A stretch of DNA of 64,000 bases. Origin: Burkholderiales bacterium. Lineage in GTDB: Bacteria > Pseudomonadota > Gammaproteobacteria > Burkholderiales > Burkholderiaceae_E. Position 1 is the first letter of the stretch. Every line of letters starts with the position of its first letter. Positions 40,581 through 48,658 of the stretch are shown here, piece by piece. Made by a program: the position numbers and the translations under genes. The DNA is taken from the NCBI GenBank assembly GCA_026399835.1, contig JAPLQE010000058.1:62001-126000 (forward strand), read 5' to 3'. The notes beneath the pieces are model-generated. The model worked only from the letters and a program-made list of their open reading frames with translations. It had not been told where the DNA came from and did not search any database.

Positions 40581-40592
40581 GGGGGGGGGGGG
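40581..40592. repeat. Twelve-base G/C homopolymer
   Basis: An uninterrupted run of 12 G (C on the coding strand of yqeY) lies 14 bases before the yqeY start codon, between that gene and the rpsU terminator. It is a length prone to slippage in replication and sequencing. Confidence 0.8.
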
Positions 40593-40604
40593 CTGGGGCA
40601 GGTC

Positions 40605-40646
40605 CGAAAAACACGAAGAGCCCGTGGCGCTGCCGCCATCGGGCTC
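40605..40646 (-). terminator. Intrinsic terminator after rpsU
   Basis: On the minus strand GAGCCCG and CGGGCTC enclose an inner TGGCG-GCAG-CGCCA hairpin, so the stem is about 12 pairs with one bulged base. It is followed by a T-rich tract ending in TTTTT. It should separate rpsU output from the downstream yqeY-dnaG-rpoD genes, as an attenuator or full terminator. Confidence 0.75.
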
Positions 40647-40689
40647 CCGGTGCTGCGGGAGAGACGCTGAAGCGATCGCCCGAAGGCGA

Positions 40690-40902
40690 TCAGTACAGCT
40701 TCTTGGGCAGCATCTGGCTGCGCAGGCGCTTGTAGTGGCGCTTGACCGCCGCCGCCTTCTTGCGCTTGCGCTCGGCCGTCGGCTTCTCGTAGAACTCGCG
40801 CGCACGCAACTCCGTGAGAAGACCCGTCTTCTCGATCGTGCGCTTGAAACGGCGCAGCGCGACGTCGAACGGCTCGTTCTCTTTTACACGGATGGTCGGC
40901 AT
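40690..40902 (-). CDS. rpsU: 30S ribosomal protein S21
   Basis: The 70-residue protein is a complete S21: [20 protein letters not shown], then the basic helix with [21 protein letters not shown], and a C-terminal [13 protein letters not shown]21 binds the 30S platform near the 3' end of 16S rRNA and helps mRNA start selection. It heads the macromolecular-synthesis operon. A TATCCT hexamer at 40936-40941 on its strand may be the -10 element. It is divergent from the AAA+ ATPase gene. Confidence 0.97.
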   Translation of the reverse strand: MPTIRVKENEPFDVALRRFKRTIEKTGLLTELRAREFYEKPTAERKRKKAAAVKRHYKRLRSQMLPKKLY

Positions 40903-41121
40903 TGGAAGACTCGTTCCCTTTCAGCTGAGCCCGCAAGGATAACAGACCCTTCTGTCGGACGCCAGCACCGGGCGGCGCAGCGGCGGTCGACCCGGATCCG
41001 GACGTGGCGCGACCCCGTCTCCTCCGACCGACGGCTGGCACGGATGTTGATTGTCAGCCGCGGACGTGCGCAGAATTTCCCTGCAGTCCCCAGCAGTCGG
41101 TCGCTTCGAGTGGAGGTCTCC

Positions 41122-42108
41122 ATGCCGCATGCGCTCACCCTGCCCCCCGGTGGCTCGACGTTCTCGATCGCCGGGTTCAAGCAGGTCTACTCCAGGCAGG
41201 CGGTCGAGTCCGCACTCGACGAGCTGCCCCCGGGCGCGAACGACGCGCTGCGAACGACCTACGAGAAGATGATCCGGGTCGGCGGGGAGCGCTTCAGCGT
41301 GAAGCCCGGGCGCATGCCCGACTTCGACCAGCTCGAGCGGGAGCTGCCCAACTTCGCCGACGTGCTGACCGACCTGCGCCGCCAGCTCGCGCTGTGCATG
41401 GAGACCGAGGACCCGCTGGAGATCTCGCCGATGCTGCTGCTGGGCGACCCAGGCATCGGCAAGACGCACTTCGCCAAGCGGGTGTCGCAGCTGCTCGGCA
41501 CCGGCTACGGCTTCGTGTCGATGAGCTCGCTGACCGCGGGCTGGGTGCTCTCGGGCGCCTCGTCCCAGTGGAAGAACTCGCGCGCCGGCAAGGTCTTCGA
41601 CACGCTGGTGCACGGCGACTACGCGAACCCCGTGCTGGTGATCGACGAGCTGGACAAGGCGTCGGCCGAGAGCCACTACGACCCGCTCGGGGCGCTCTAC
41701 TCGCTGCTCGAGCACGACACCGCGCGCACCTTCACCGACGAGTTCGCCGAGGTCCCGCTCGACTGCTCCGACATCGTCTGGATCGCGACCGCCAACGAGG
41801 CCTCGCGGATTCCCGAGCCGATCCTGAACCGGATGAACGTCTACGAGATCGAGCCGCCCGACGCCGACGGCGCGCGGCGCATCGCGCAGTCGATCTACCG
41901 CGAGATCCGCGACGCGCACGCCTGGGGCCGGCGCTTTCCCGAGCGGCTCGAGGCGCCGGTGCTCGAGCGGCTGGCCGGACTCGCGCCGCGCGAGATGCGG
42001 CGGGCGCTGGTCGGCGCCTTCGGCAGCGCTCGGCTCGACGGCCGCGACACGCTGTCGCCCGAGGACCTGCTCGAGCGCAGCGCTCGCCGGCAGCGCATCG
42101 GGTTCTGA
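41122..42108 (+). CDS. AAA+ ATPase (Lon-like ATPase core)
   Basis: The 328-residue protein has an N-terminal region of about 95 residues and a AAA+ module. MLLLGDPGIGKTHFAKRVSQ is Walker A, VLVIDELDKAS is Walker B, IVWIATANEASRIP is sensor 1 and LNRMNVYEIEPP carries the arginine region. The lid includes RFPERLEAPVLERLAGLAPREMRRAL. The core resembles the ATPase part of Lon, with no protease domain. The function is unknown; such proteins may remodel other proteins. Start ATG has a strong GGAGGT ribosome-binding site. It is a single gene, divergent from rpsU and convergent with the flavoprotein. Confidence 0.85.
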   Translation: MPHALTLPPGGSTFSIAGFKQVYSRQAVESALDELPPGANDALRTTYEKMIRVGGERFSVKPGRMPDFDQLERELPNFADVLTDLRRQLALCMETEDPLEISPMLLLGDPGIGKTHFAKRVSQLLGTGYGFVSMSSLTAGWVLSGASSQWKNSRAGKVFDTLVHGDYANPVLVIDELDKASAESHYDPLGALYSLLEHDTARTFTDEFAEVPLDCSDIVWIATANEASRIPEPILNRMNVYEIEPPDADGARRIAQSIYREIRDAHAWGRRFPERLEAPVLERLAGLAPREMRRALVGAFGSARLDGRDTLSPEDLLERSARRQRIGF

Positions 42109-42115
42109 GGGCCGG

Positions 42116-43360
42116 TCACGACTCGGGCGTCCCGGCGAGCGCCTGCCCCGCGACGAAGCCGCTCGCCCAGGCCCACTGGAAGTTGTAGCCGCCGAGCCAG
42201 CCGGTCACGTCGACGACCTCCCCGATCAGGTGCAGCCCCGGGACGCGGCGCGCCTCGAGCGTGCGCTGATCGAGCTCGTCGGTGGCCACGCCGCCGGCGG
42301 TGACCTCGGCCTTGCGCCAGCCCTCGGTGCCGGCGGGCAGCACCCGCCAGTCGTGGAAGCGCGCGGCGAGCGTGGCGAGCGCCTTGTTGCCGAGCTCGGC
42401 CAGACGCCGCTCGGGGGGCGGGCCGCCGGCCGAGCCGTCGTCGAGCCAGGCCTGGGCGAGCCGCCTGGGCACGATGGCGGCCAGCGCGGTGCCGAGCTGC
42501 AGGCGGGCGCCCTCGCGGGCAGCCAGCAGCGCCTCGGTGATCGGCCGGCCGGGCGAGAGGTCGATCGACAGCGGCTCGCCCGGCCGCCAGAAGCTGGAGA
42601 TCTGCAGCACGGCCGGCCCGGACAGGCCGCGGTGCGTGAAGAGCAGGTCCTCCACGAACGGCGTGGCGCCGGTCACGCCCGGCACCGACACGCCGACCTC
42701 GAGCGCGAGGCCCGACAGCTCGGCGAACGGCTGCCAGGACTGCGCCGTGAAGGTGAGCGGCACGAGCGCCGGGCGCGGCTCGACGAGGCGCAGGCCGAAG
42801 CGCTGGGCGAGGCGGTGGCCCCAGTCGGTGGCGCCGATCTTCGGGATCGACAGGCCGCCGGTGGCGACGACCAGCGACCGGCAGGCGAGCTCGCCCGCGT
42901 CGGTGCCGAGCACGAAGCGCTCGCCGGCGTCGGCGGGGGCATCGGGCCGCAGCACCTCGTGCACCGCGCACGGCCTGAACCAGGTGACGCCACCGCGCTC
43001 GCACTCGGCGCGCAGCAGCTCGACGATGCGTTCGCTCGAATCGTCGCAGAACAGCTGGCCGCGGTGCTTCTCGTGCCAGCCGATGCGGTGCGACTCGACG
43101 AGCTTCACGAAGCGCCGCGGCCCGTAGGCGCGCAGCGCGTGCCGCGCAAAGCCGGGATCCTCCGACAGGAAGCGCTCCGGCCGGTCGGCGTCGACGTTGG
43201 TGAAGTTGCAGCGCCCGCCGCCCGAGATGCGGATCTTCTCGGCCAGGCGCACGGAATGGTCGACCAGGGCGACCTTCAGGCCGCGCTGCGCGGCGACGCC
43301 GGCACAGAACAGGCCGGCCGCGCCGGCGCCGACGATGACCGCGTCGAATCGCTGTCGCAT
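42116..43360 (-). CDS. HI0933/YhiN-family FAD-dependent oxidoreductase
   Basis: The 414-residue flavoprotein opens with the dinucleotide-binding signature VIVGAGAAGLFCAGVAAQRG and then KIRISGGGRCNFTNVDAD, the hallmark of the HI0933 group. VVATGGLSIPKIGATDWGH and a closing GLHLIGEVVDVTGWLGGYN (FAD contact) complete the family set. These proteins bind FAD and NAD(P). The physiological substrate is unknown, and some members are annotated as aminoacetone oxidase-like. It precedes cobA's downstream end by 42 bases, on the same strand as the nitrate cluster, and may be an unrelated last gene. Confidence 0.9.
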   Translation of the reverse strand: MRQRFDAVIVGAGAAGLFCAGVAAQRGLKVALVDHSVRLAEKIRISGGGRCNFTNVDADRPERFLSEDPGFARHALRAYGPRRFVKLVESHRIGWHEKHRGQLFCDDSSERIVELLRAECERGGVTWFRPCAVHEVLRPDAPADAGERFVLGTDAGELACRSLVVATGGLSIPKIGATDWGHRLAQRFGLRLVEPRPALVPLTFTAQSWQPFAELSGLALEVGVSVPGVTGATPFVEDLLFTHRGLSGPAVLQISSFWRPGEPLSIDLSPGRPITEALLAAREGARLQLGTALAAIVPRRLAQAWLDDGSAGGPPPERRLAELGNKALATLAARFHDWRVLPAGTEGWRKAEVTAGGVATDELDQRTLEARRVPGLHLIGEVVDVTGWLGGYNFQWAWASGFVAGQALAGTPES

Positions 43361-43402
43361 GAGCCCTCGTGGGCGCAGGCGCCCGGTTCGAAGCCCGCGA
43401 GT

Positions 43403-44347
43403 CTAGCCCAGCGCGTGCCGGACGCCCGACCGCGCGCCACGCGCCGGGGCGACCGGGTCGGCCTCGAGCGGGATCGGTGTCTCGGCGCGGACGCCGTTCG
43501 CGGCCTCGGCCGAAGGGGCGATCGCCGCCTCCGCAGCGGGCACGATCGCCGCCTCCGCAGCGGGCACGATCGCCGCCTCGGCAGCGGGCACGATCGCCGC
43601 CTCCGCGGCGAGGGCGCGGCCGATGAGCAGGATGGCGGGGCTGCCGAGCCGCTCGCGGGCGAGGGTCTCGAGCAGCGCACCGAGCGTGGTGCGCACGGTG
43701 CGCTGCAGCCCGGCCAGACCCGCGGACTGGACGACGGCGGCCGGCAGCGACGCCGGCAGCCCGCCGGCCAGCAGCGCGTCGCGGATCTCGGCGGCCCGCG
43801 CCACGCCCATGTAGACCGCCAGCGTCAGCCCGGAGCGCGCCAGGCCCGCCCAGTCGACCTCGTCGCCGCCGGGGGCCGGATGTCCGGTGACGAAGGCCAC
43901 GCCGTGCGCGAGCTCACGGTGGGTCAGCGAGGTGCCCAGCGCCTGGGCGGCGGCGATGCCCGCGGTCAGCCCGCTCACCACCTCGCAGCCGATGCCGTGG
44001 GCGGCGAGCCAGGCGATCTCCTCGCCTGCCCGTCCGAACACCATCGGGTCACCGCCCTTGAGCCGCACGACGCGCGCACCGGTGCGTGCGCAGCGCACCA
44101 TCAGCCGCTGGATGAACGACTGCGGGGTCGAGCGGCAGCCGCCGCGCTTGCCGACGCGGATCACGCGGGCGGCGGGCCGGGCGAGCGCGACCACGCGCGG
44201 ATCGACCAGGTCGTCGACCAGCAGCACGTCGGCCGCCTCGATCGCGCGCAGCGCGCGCACGGTGAGCAGGTCGGGATCGCCGGGGCCGGCCCCGACCAGG
44301 GCGACCGGATGCGGCGTACGTGTCGGCGTGTGGATCGTCCTGGACAT
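43403..44347 (-). CDS. cobA: Uroporphyrinogen-III C-methyltransferase with repeat tail
   Basis: The 314-residue enzyme transfers two methyl groups from SAM to uroporphyrinogen III, giving precorrin-2 for siroheme. VALVGAGPGDPDLLTVRALRAI is the P-loop-like SAM motif, KRGGCRSTPQSFIQRLMV follows, then VVRLKGGDPMVFGRAGEE and PVEVVSG-type SGLTAGIAAAQALGTSLTHR. The catalytic core ends near residue 245. After it comes a tail containing a nearly perfect eight-residue repeat (AAEAAIVP, about three to four copies). It supplies the siroheme precursor used by NirB, encoded upstream in the same cluster. No Fe-chelatase or dehydrogenase is present here. Confidence 0.92.
   Translation of the reverse strand: MSRTIHTPTRTPHPVALVGAGPGDPDLLTVRALRAIEAADVLLVDDLVDPRVVALARPAARVIRVGKRGGCRSTPQSFIQRLMVRCARTGARVVRLKGGDPMVFGRAGEEIAWLAAHGIGCEVVSGLTAGIAAAQALGTSLTHRELAHGVAFVTGHPAPGGDEVDWAGLARSGLTLAVYMGVARAAEIRDALLAGGLPASLPAAVVQSAGLAGLQRTVRTTLGALLETLARERLGSPAILLIGRALAAEAAIVPAAEAAIVPAAEAAIVPAAEAAIAPSAEAANGVRAETPIPLEADPVAPARGARSGVRHALG
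43521..43610 (-). repeat. 24-bp in-frame tandem repeat at the 3' end of cobA
   Basis: Three complete copies and a partial fourth of a 24-bp unit (starting ATCGCCGCCTCCGCAGCGGG on the plus strand) encode the octapeptide AAEAAIVP in cobA's tail. The copies are almost identical, differing by single bases, which suggests recent expansion. Confidence 0.85.
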
Positions 44348-44377
44348 CGTCGGGTCCGGTCACCCTGGTGGGGCCGC

Positions 44378-45328
44378 TCAGGCCGCCACCGCCGCCCGCA
44401 TCCGGGGCCGCACGCCGACCGCCTGCAGCACCGCGGCCACCTGCTGTTCGATCGGCTCGGGCACCGGCCGCTCGCCAGCCAGCACCGACTGGATCCAGCG
44501 GGCGGTCGCCGGGGCGTCGTGCGCATCGGGCAGCGCCGGCATGTCGCGCGCGGGTCCCGCGGTGGCCGGCACCAGGATCTCGCTGCGGCCCTCGTGCACC
44601 CAGTCGATCTGGGCGGCACGACGGGTGCTCGCCACCGGCTCGCCCTCGGTGCCGCGCATCACCAGCGCCGTGCGGCCGGTGGCCTCGAAGTACGCATGCT
44701 GCAGGGTCGCGAACTCCGGATGCGTGAATGCGGTGAGCCGCAGGCAGGTCTCGGACGTGGTGGGGTTGAGCAGCTTCGCGAGCGTGTGGCCGACGTTGCG
44801 CACGCCGAGCTGCCAGCGCAGCTCGAGCAGCGCCGCGAGCCGCGAGGACAGCGTCGACACCGGCAGGAAGGCCGGGTCGCCGCGGGCGATCGCGGCCTCG
44901 GCCGCGTGCGTGCCGCCGGCCGAGCCCAGGCCCATCGCCTGCATGATCTCGGCAGTGGTGGTGCGGCGCGGATCGTTCGTCACGCCGTGCACGACGACCT
45001 GCACGCCCGCATCGGCGATCAGGCAGGCGAGCAGCGGCACCAGGTTCGCGGTGTGGCGCGCGCCGTTGTAGCTCGGTATCGAGACCACCGGCCGCGCCGC
45101 GTCGACCGGCACGCGCGCGATCAGCGGCTCGAGCACGTCGACCCCGGCGCGGATCTCGTCGAGGCTCTCGCCCTTCATCCGCAGCGCGATCAGGATCGCA
45201 CCGAGCTCGATGTCGGCGAAGCCCCCGCCGAACATCGAGTCGAACATCGTCACCGCGCTGTCGTAGGTCAGCCCGCGGGCGCCTTCGCGGCCGCGTCCGA
45301 TCTCCTTGATGAAGGGCTGGGCATCCAT
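44378..45328 (-). CDS. ybiB: YbiB/TrpD2-like DNA-binding protein
   Basis: The 316-residue protein has the fold of anthranilate phosphoribosyltransferase. LTYDSAVTMFDSMFGGGFADIELGAILIALRMKGES is the N-terminal helical domain, and SYNGARHTANLVPLLACLIADAG plus VVVHGVTNDPRRTT form the phosphoribosyl-binding-like part. The residues needed for tryptophan synthesis are not conserved as in TrpD, which fits the YbiB group of nucleic-acid-binding proteins. In many betaproteobacteria this gene lies inside the nitrate-assimilation cluster, as here between nasA and cobA. Its role there is not known. Confidence 0.88.
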   Translation of the reverse strand: MDAQPFIKEIGRGREGARGLTYDSAVTMFDSMFGGGFADIELGAILIALRMKGESLDEIRAGVDVLEPLIARVPVDAARPVVSIPSYNGARHTANLVPLLACLIADAGVQVVVHGVTNDPRRTTTAEIMQAMGLGSAGGTHAAEAAIARGDPAFLPVSTLSSRLAALLELRWQLGVRNVGHTLAKLLNPTTSETCLRLTAFTHPEFATLQHAYFEATGRTALVMRGTEGEPVASTRRAAQIDWVHEGRSEILVPATAGPARDMPALPDAHDAPATARWIQSVLAGERPVPEPIEQQVAAVLQAVGVRPRMRAAVAA

Positions 45329-45420
45329 GAGCACTCCGGGTTCAGCCCTGCGTATTGCAAGGGCCGTGCCGGGTGTCCTGGACACGACGATCCGCACGAT
45401 CGTCGGGCGATCCGGGCGGC

Positions 45421-48183
45421 TCATGCCGTCCGCGTGTCGGCGACCGGCGCTTCGGCGACCAGCCGGGCGACCTCGATCCGGCACGAGCCGCATCCGGTGC
45501 CGCATGAGAGTGCGGCCTGCACCGCGTCGAGGCGTCGCTCGCCGGTCCGCGCGACGAACCCGAGGATCTGCCGGTCGGTGACGCCGACGCAGCTGCAGAC
45601 GGTCCGCGCGCGCGGCGTGTCGGCGGCGCCCGCCGGCCCGAGCAGCGCGGCGAGCGAACGCAGCGGCGTCGCTTCGACGACGGTGGCCTGCAGCCGCCGC
45701 GCCTCGGCCTCGTCGGCCTCGCCGCCGTCGCCGGCCACCAGCGCGAAGTCGAGCCGGCCGCCCTCGGCGGCGAGCCAGCGCAGTCGCCCGCGCCGCCGGT
45801 CCTCGTAGCGCAGCAGCGTGCCCGGGTCGCGACCGAAGGCAGCGGCGACGGCCTGCGGCAGCGCCTCCCCGAAGGGCTCGTCGGAGGCGAGCCGCAGCGT
45901 CCAGCCGCTCTCCTCGCGCCCGAACGGCAGGCAGCTCGCATGGCCCGCGGCGCCGAAGCAGGCGCGCAGCGCTTCACGAGCGGCTGCGTGATGCTGCGGC
46001 GCGACGCGCCCGACCGCGGTCAGCCGGTAGGGCAGCGCCGCTCGCCGGACCGAGATCGCCGCGTGCTTGAGCTCGGGCTGCTTCGACACCGGATCGAGCG
46101 CGCCGAGCGTCAGGCGATTCACGCCGCCGCTCACCCATTCGGGTCCCCAGTGCATCGACACGAAGGCCTGGCCGGCGCGCAGCGTGCCGCTGCCCCGGAC
46201 CGGCAGCGTCAGCGCGCCGCGGCGGCTGGCGACCTCGACCAGCTCGCCGTCGACGAAGCCGCGCCGCTCGAGTTCGGCGGGCGCGAGCTGCAGCGAGGGC
46301 TCGGGGTCGTGCGCGAAGAGCTGGGGCACGAGGCCCGTCCGGCTGCCGCCGTGCCAGGCATCGCGGGTGCGACCGGTCAGCAGCCGCAGCGGGCGTCGCG
46401 CATCGGGCGCCTCGGCGACCGCGCGCCACGGCTCGGCCGCGAAGCGGGCGCGACCGTCGGCGGTCGGGAAGCGGCCGTCCTCGTACAGCCGCGCGCGGCC
46501 CGCGCTCGCCCCCGCGGGATACGGCCACTGCTGCGGGCCGTCGCGCTCGAGCACGTCCCAGCTCAGCCCGCTCAGGTCGAGGTCGCGGCCCGCGGTGAGT
46601 CCGCGCCACTCGTCCCAGACCGCGCCGGGCCCGTCCCAGTCGAAGCGTGCGCCGCGGGCCGCCGGCCGCCGTACCTGCAGCCGCAGCGCAAAGTCGGCGG
46701 CGATCGCCCAGTCGGCGCGGGCCTCGCCGGGTGCGGGCAGCGCCGCACGCACGCGCGAGACCCGGCGCTCGGAGTTGGTCACCGTGCCAGACTTCTCGGG
46801 CCAGGTCGACGCCGGCAGCAGCAGGTCGGCGAAGGGTTCGGTGGCGGTGCCCGCGTAGGCCTCCTGCAGCACGACGAACTCGGCGCGGGCCAGGGCTGCG
46901 GCGACGGCCTCGGTGTCGGGCAGCGACTGGACCGGATTCGTGCAGGCGATCCACACGCAGCGCACGCGACCCGCGCCGACCGCCTCGAACAGTTCGACCG
47001 CGGTCAGGCCCGGCGCCGCGGGCAGCGAATCGACGCCCCAGTGCCGCGCGACCGCGTCGCGATCGGCCGCGTTCGACGGATCGCGGTGCCCGGGCAGCAG
47101 GTTCGCCATCGTGCCGGTCTCGCGCCCGCCCATCGCGTTGGGCTGGCCGGTCAGCGACAGCGGGCCCGCGCCGGGACGGCCGATCTGGCCGGTCGCCAGG
47201 TGCAGGCCGATCAGCGCCGCGTTCTTGGCAGTGCCCGAACTCGACTGGTTCAGGCCCTGGCAGTACAGCGACAGCGTCGGGCCGGCGGTGGCGAACCAGC
47301 GCGCGGCGGTGAGGATCGACTCGACGGGCACGCCGCAGACCTCGGCCGCCCAGGCCGGCGTGCAGTCGCGCACCGCGGCGCGCAGCGCCTCGAAGCCTTC
47401 GGTGTGCGCGTCGATGTACGCACGGTCGACCCAGCCCTCCCAGAGCATCGCGTGCAGCATCGCGTGGAACAGCGCGACGTCGGTGCCCGGCAGGATGGCC
47501 AGGTGCAGGTCGGCCAGCTCGGCGGTGTCGGTGCGGCGGGGGTCGACGACGACGAGCTTCAGGTCCGGTCGCGCACGCCGCGCGTCCTCGACGCGGCGCA
47601 TCAGCACCGGATGCGCCCAGGCGGCGTTCGAGCCGGCGAAGAACAGGCAGCCGGCGAGATCGATGTCCTCGTAGCAGGCGGGCGGCGCGTCCGCGCCGAG
47701 CGTGCGGCGATAGCCCGCCACCGCCGAGGACATGCACAGCCGCGAGTTCGAGTCGACGTTGTTGGTGCCGGCGACCGCGCGTGCCAGCTTGTTGAAGACG
47801 TAGTAGTCCTCGGTCAGCAGCTGGCCCGACACGTAGAAGGCGACCGAGTCCGGCCCGTGCGCCGCGATGCAGTCGGCGAAGCGCGTGGCCGCATGATCGA
47901 GCGCATCGTCCCAGGCGAGGCGCCCGCGCGGGGCGTCGCGCGCGGTGCGCAGCATCGGCGACAGGAGCCGGCCGGGTCGCACCAGCTCGACCCGCTGCGT
48001 CTTCGCCAGCGTCGCGCCCTTCGTGCACAGCCGACCGAAGTTCGCCGGATGCTGCGGGTCGCCGCGCACCTCGACGACTCGGCGCGCCTCGCCCTCGCCC
48101 TGCGTGCGCACGATCGTGCCGCAGCCCACGCCGCAGTACGGGCAGGTCGAACGGACCTCGTCGTCGGAGAGCGTGGCGTCCAT
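45421..48183 (-). CDS. nasA: Assimilatory nitrate reductase, molybdopterin catalytic subunit
   Basis: The 920-residue enzyme reduces nitrate to nitrite in the cytoplasm. Its N-terminus carries a 4Fe-4S motif (CPYCGVGCG, about residue 14, with the distal CTKG), and the molybdopterin regions follow (NNVDSNSRLCMSSAVAGYRR, PNAMGGRETGTMANLLPGH, SLYCQGLNQSSSGTAKN). MGGRE and the SRLCM cysteine are typical of Nas/Nap-type enzymes. The C-terminal about 65 residues are an appended BFD-like [2Fe-2S] module (CSCVGVTDRQI and SCGTGCGSCRIEV), the usual electron-entry add-on in NasA. A frame extends further upstream, but the conserved start is MDATLSDDEV. It lies 22 bases after nirD. Confidence 0.95.
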   Translation of the reverse strand: MDATLSDDEVRSTCPYCGVGCGTIVRTQGEGEARRVVEVRGDPQHPANFGRLCTKGATLAKTQRVELVRPGRLLSPMLRTARDAPRGRLAWDDALDHAATRFADCIAAHGPDSVAFYVSGQLLTEDYYVFNKLARAVAGTNNVDSNSRLCMSSAVAGYRRTLGADAPPACYEDIDLAGCLFFAGSNAAWAHPVLMRRVEDARRARPDLKLVVVDPRRTDTAELADLHLAILPGTDVALFHAMLHAMLWEGWVDRAYIDAHTEGFEALRAAVRDCTPAWAAEVCGVPVESILTAARWFATAGPTLSLYCQGLNQSSSGTAKNAALIGLHLATGQIGRPGAGPLSLTGQPNAMGGRETGTMANLLPGHRDPSNAADRDAVARHWGVDSLPAAPGLTAVELFEAVGAGRVRCVWIACTNPVQSLPDTEAVAAALARAEFVVLQEAYAGTATEPFADLLLPASTWPEKSGTVTNSERRVSRVRAALPAPGEARADWAIAADFALRLQVRRPAARGARFDWDGPGAVWDEWRGLTAGRDLDLSGLSWDVLERDGPQQWPYPAGASAGRARLYEDGRFPTADGRARFAAEPWRAVAEAPDARRPLRLLTGRTRDAWHGGSRTGLVPQLFAHDPEPSLQLAPAELERRGFVDGELVEVASRRGALTLPVRGSGTLRAGQAFVSMHWGPEWVSGGVNRLTLGALDPVSKQPELKHAAISVRRAALPYRLTAVGRVAPQHHAAAREALRACFGAAGHASCLPFGREESGWTLRLASDEPFGEALPQAVAAAFGRDPGTLLRYEDRRRGRLRWLAAEGGRLDFALVAGDGGEADEAEARRLQATVVEATPLRSLAALLGPAGAADTPRARTVCSCVGVTDRQILGFVARTGERRLDAVQAALSCGTGCGSCRIEVARLVAEAPVADTRTA

Positions 48184-48205
48184 CGTCGGGAGGTCCGGCG
48201 CCCGT

Positions 48206-48658
48206 TCAGTCGCCGGCACGCAGCTCGGTCGCGTCCATCCACACCCGGCCGGCCGACACCCGCAGCGCGAACGGACGCGCACAGCCGACGTCGGGCGCGG
48301 CGGCCTGGCCGTCGGCCAGCCCGATGCTCCAGTTGTGCAGCGGGCAGGCGACGCGCTCGCCGAAGACGATGCCCTGCGACAGCGGTCCGCCCTTGTGCGG
48401 GCAGCGGTCGAGCAGCGCGAAGACGGCGCCGGCGGCACTGCGGAACAGGGCGACGTCGCCACCGCGCGGGCGCCTGAGCACGCGCGCGCCCTGCAGCGGC
48501 ACGTCCTCCACCGCGCAGACGTCGATCCAGTCGATGGTGGCGTCCGGCGCCACGGCCGAGGCCGCGACGATCGGGACGGTCTTCGGCGCCGGCTGCAGCC
48601 GGCCTTGATCGTCGTGGTCCATCGCGACCGTCTCCCGGGTGTCCACCGTCGTCCTCAT
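48206..48658 (-). CDS. nirD: Nitrite reductase small subunit, Rieske type
   Basis: The 150-residue protein carries a Rieske-like domain with both cluster-binding boxes (CPHKGGPLSQG and CPLHNWSIGLADG). NirD works with NirB in NADH-dependent reduction of nitrite to ammonium. Unlike some NirD proteins that have lost the ligands, all four (CxH and CxxH) are present, so it should bind a [2Fe-2S] cluster. The start overlaps the nirB stop by four bases (ATGA). The first 40 residues are an extension, and a start at MDHDDQG is also possible. Confidence 0.92.
   Translation of the reverse strand: MRTTVDTRETVAMDHDDQGRLQPAPKTVPIVAASAVAPDATIDWIDVCAVEDVPLQGARVLRRPRGGDVALFRSAAGAVFALLDRCPHKGGPLSQGIVFGERVACPLHNWSIGLADGQAAAPDVGCARPFALRVSAGRVWMDATELRAGD

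Noticed and set aside
43521-43610. 24-bp tandem repeats as a small CRISPR array
   Set aside because: The units are directly joined with no spacers and lie in frame at the end of cobA.
42230-45808. A plus-strand frame of nearly 1200 codons opposite the flavoprotein, cobA and ybiB
   Set aside because: It is a shadow of three recognised genes, with low-complexity arginine/glycine-rich translation.
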